Positions 59,994 through 61,153 of a stretch of 61,153 nt of DNA are shown here, in pieces. The translations under genes and the position numbers were made by a program. The stretch's first letter is position 1; every line of letters begins with the position of its first letter. The notes beneath the pieces are model-generated. The model saw only the letters and a list, made by a program, of their open reading frames with translations, made no database searches and was not told where the DNA came from. Source of the DNA: Syntrophaceae bacterium (GTDB lineage: Bacteria; Desulfobacterota; SM23-61); the NCBI GenBank assembly GCA_013388675.1, contig JACAEW010000174.1:1-61153 (forward strand), written 5' to 3'.

Positions 59994-60446
59994 TCAACCA
60001 AAGACTTCATCCGGTGAGACCGGTTCCCAGCGCGTTCCGCGGAGATTGAAGAGTTCGAGTGTTTCTCCACGCCGCCACTCTGCCAGGATCACAGCCTTTG
60101 CCCGGTGATGTCTGGCGACCCTTGACAGCCGAGCAACGTCATCGGGCGTGGGTCGTGGGGCGGAACCTCCCTTCGTCTGAATCAAGACGATTTCGAAAAG
60201 GTCACCGCGCTTGAGTCCAGAGCGGTCATAGCGGTGATCCTTTCGGATCGCGATCAGGTCCACAATACCGCGAGCTTCGGCCTTCGCCTTGCCCCCGAAA
60301 TCCACCAAGTTCCATTTGGCTCCCGTGCGCCGACTGTATGTAACGAGCCACTTCGTCATCGTCCGCGCCCACTTCGCAGTATTATGGGCCTTCTTGCCCG
60401 GGCTTATCTTTTCAGGCGAGAGTATCATGATCGTGGCAGCTAACAC
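59994..60446 (-). CDS. PD-(D/E)XK nuclease-like protein
   Basis: 150 residues, unnamed. Residues 33-95 show the restriction-endonuclease-like core: a helix with SRRTGAKWNLVDF, GIVDLIAIRKD with Asp63, then FEIVLIQTKGG with Gln90-x-Lys92, i.e. D-(x)-QxK in place of ExK. The C-terminal part (PTPDDVARLSRVARHHRAKAVILAEWRRG) fits the following helix and strand. No methylase or partner is seen. The start may be internal: ATG 60428 or the Met at residue 30. Gene family assignment is inference. Confidence 0.6.
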   Translation of the reverse strand: MLAATIMILSPEKISPGKKAHNTAKWARTMTKWLVTYSRRTGAKWNLVDFGGKAKAEARGIVDLIAIRKDHRYDRSGLKRGDLFEIVLIQTKGGSAPRPTPDDVARLSRVARHHRAKAVILAEWRRGETLELFNLRGTRWEPVSPDEVFG

Positions 60447-60497
60447 GAAAGCTAAGAGGCGCGGCGGTCTTTTGCCGTGGCCCTCTTGAGCGGCTTG

Positions 60498-60743
60498 TTA
60501 TGCGAGAATTTTCATTTTGTCGTATAGGAATTCAGGTGCTAGGTCCGCCCCGTTATCCCAGACGATAGTTTCAAGATCAGGATCCACTTTGAAAGACTGG
60601 AACCTTTCCATATCTTTCAGCGGTTCAAAAACCTCGCCATAAAGTTCGTCTTTGAGATCGACGACCCCTTCGGCCCCATCATTGAATCTGAGCCATAAAA
60701 CATAATCATGCAGGTATTTTGCTTCCTTCACATGTAGGATCAT
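60498..60743 (-). CDS. DUF2442 protein
   Basis: 81 residues with the DUF2442 pattern: VKEAKYLHDYVLWLRFNDGAEGVVDLKDEL, then GEVFEPLKDMERFQSFKVDPDLETIVWDNGADLAPEFLYDK. Role unknown; it usually travels with DUF4160, as here, four bases downstream of that gene. The pair is toxin-antitoxin-like in size and spacing but without demonstrated activity that I can cite. Confidence 0.88.
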   Translation of the reverse strand: MILHVKEAKYLHDYVLWLRFNDGAEGVVDLKDELYGEVFEPLKDMERFQSFKVDPDLETIVWDNGADLAPEFLYDKMKILA

Positions 60744-60747
60744 AGTC

Positions 60748-60966
60748 TTACTCCAATGGTTTGATTCTTTTCAAAGGCTTATTTTCCTCAGCCAATTTCC
60801 AATCCGCCATTAATTCATCTTTATGCAGTTCCCTCCATTCCTGGACCATATTAAGAACTCTTTGCGAGATATTTCCGGTCACCTTTCCAGTTTGAATCTC
60901 AACAATCACTTCCTCATCCCCATATTTTGCGTGGAAATGGGGCGGCGGGTGCTCCCGCCAGAACAT
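60748..60966 (-). CDS. DUF4160 protein, possibly missing its N-terminus
   Basis: 72 residues from ATG 60966: MFWREHPPPHFHAKYGDEEVIVEIQTGKVTGNIS, then a helix VLNMVQEWRELHKDELMADW and the ending NKPLKRIKPLE, typical of DUF4160. Homologues usually start about 12-15 residues earlier with a segment before the MFWREH stretch. The frame upstream does encode such residues (PTRKSEIVF) but has no ATG, GTG or TTG before a TAA at 61013, so the start is unclear or the gene is truncated. Pairs with DUF2442. Confidence 0.85.
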   Translation of the reverse strand: MFWREHPPPHFHAKYGDEEVIVEIQTGKVTGNISQRVLNMVQEWRELHKDELMADWKLAEENKPLKRIKPLE

Positions 60967-61153
60967 GAAAACAATTTCGCTTTTCCGGGTCGGACCCGGC
61001 CAACTTATGGAAATTTATATTGATATGTCCCAAAAGAAGGCATTTTTTTGCCTTACACCCCCATTTTTGCCATCAAAATCAGTCCCATAAGCCGCTGTAG
61101 CTTCTCGTAACTCATATGATCCATTCACCCCTGCCATTTCTCGCCACATCGCC
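60967..61153. other. Window edge, uncertain
   Basis: On the minus strand an open frame enters from the edge (WREMAGVNGSY ... TDFDGKNGG) and stops at 61013. It could be the tail of another small gene, but it is too short to judge. An AAGGCA/TGCCTT hairpin lies near 61034-61055. Confidence 0.3.

Overview
The window looks like about 61 kb of chromosome from an anaerobic or facultatively anaerobic deltaproteobacterium (Desulfobacterota). This is an inference from gene content; no rRNA or marker gene fixes the lineage. Pointers are the many periplasmic-binding-protein transporters for organic acids (one TRAP, two tripartite tricarboxylate systems), ADP-forming acyl-CoA synthetases, a two-subunit class I Fe-S fumarase/tartrate dehydratase, a non-pyrrolysine MttB-like methyltransferase, CCG-type Fe-S redox subunits, an iron alcohol dehydrogenase and a stand-alone IMP cyclohydrolase. 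Start codons are mostly ATG with good Shine-Dalgarno sites; TAG, TGA and TAA all serve as normal stops.

Layout. 0.3-6.8 kb (+): TRAP transporter whose binding-protein gene carries an in-frame TAG, then a split biotin-dependent carboxylase (biotin carrier, biotin carboxylase, pyruvate-type carboxyltransferase). 6.9-11.8 kb (-): purH(N)-purD-purE, an AMP-forming acyl-CoA ligase and tsaC. 12-19.8 kb (-): an envelope cluster of CHASE2 adenylate cyclase, alanine racemase, MlaE, MlaF and an MCE protein, closed by a lipoprotein made of many W-P repeats. 20-25 kb (+): a small Cys-rich protein and a periplasmic protein, tRNA-Thr(CGT) with a strong terminator, then an accessory patch with BrnT/BrnA, two facing remnants of REP-type transposases, and two consecutive secreted proteins that look like zinc metallopeptidases with altered HExxH motifs. 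25.5-28.7 kb: thiolase, an ADP-forming acyl-CoA synthetase alpha chain, a 4-oxalocrotonate tautomerase-like protein. 28.7-34.4 kb (-): tctC-tctB-tctA, MttB-like protein, TIM-barrel isomerase. 34.4-40.7 kb (+): ABC-F ATPase, a second tctB-tctA-tctC set, YggT. 40.9-46.5 kb: fumarase/tartrate dehydratase, DoxX, a YjgR ATPase, a small exported protein, MscL, a DUF481 outer-membrane protein. 46.8-52.9 kb: fused ADP-forming acyl-CoA synthetase, hotdog thioesterase, short-chain dehydrogenase, penicillin-acylase-family lipoprotein. 52.9-59.5 kb (-): Fe-S / FAD / Fe-S dehydrogenase operon, iron alcohol dehydrogenase, SMP-30-like lactonase. 60-61 kb (-): a PD-(D/E)XK-like protein and a DUF2442/DUF4160 pair.

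Much of the window reads as uptake and oxidation of small organic acids with CoA-thioester chemistry: acids enter by TRAP or TTT transporters, are activated by AMP- or ADP-forming CoA ligases (the latter conserving ATP when run backwards), processed by SDR, thiolase and thioesterase, and meet central C4 metabolism at the biotin carboxylase and fumarase. Intergenic gaps are rich in short repeats: a roughly 175-bp family with three copies, two kinds of GGGGC palindromes, ATCTGCGT repeats and GGGGGATT-type hairpins.

The items I find most worth following are the W-P-repeat lipoprotein at the end of the MCE lipid-transport operon, the adjacent pair of secreted metallopeptidase-like proteins with non-canonical active sites, the three-copy repeat family (one copy with inverted ends), and the symmetric pair of truncated transposase fragments.
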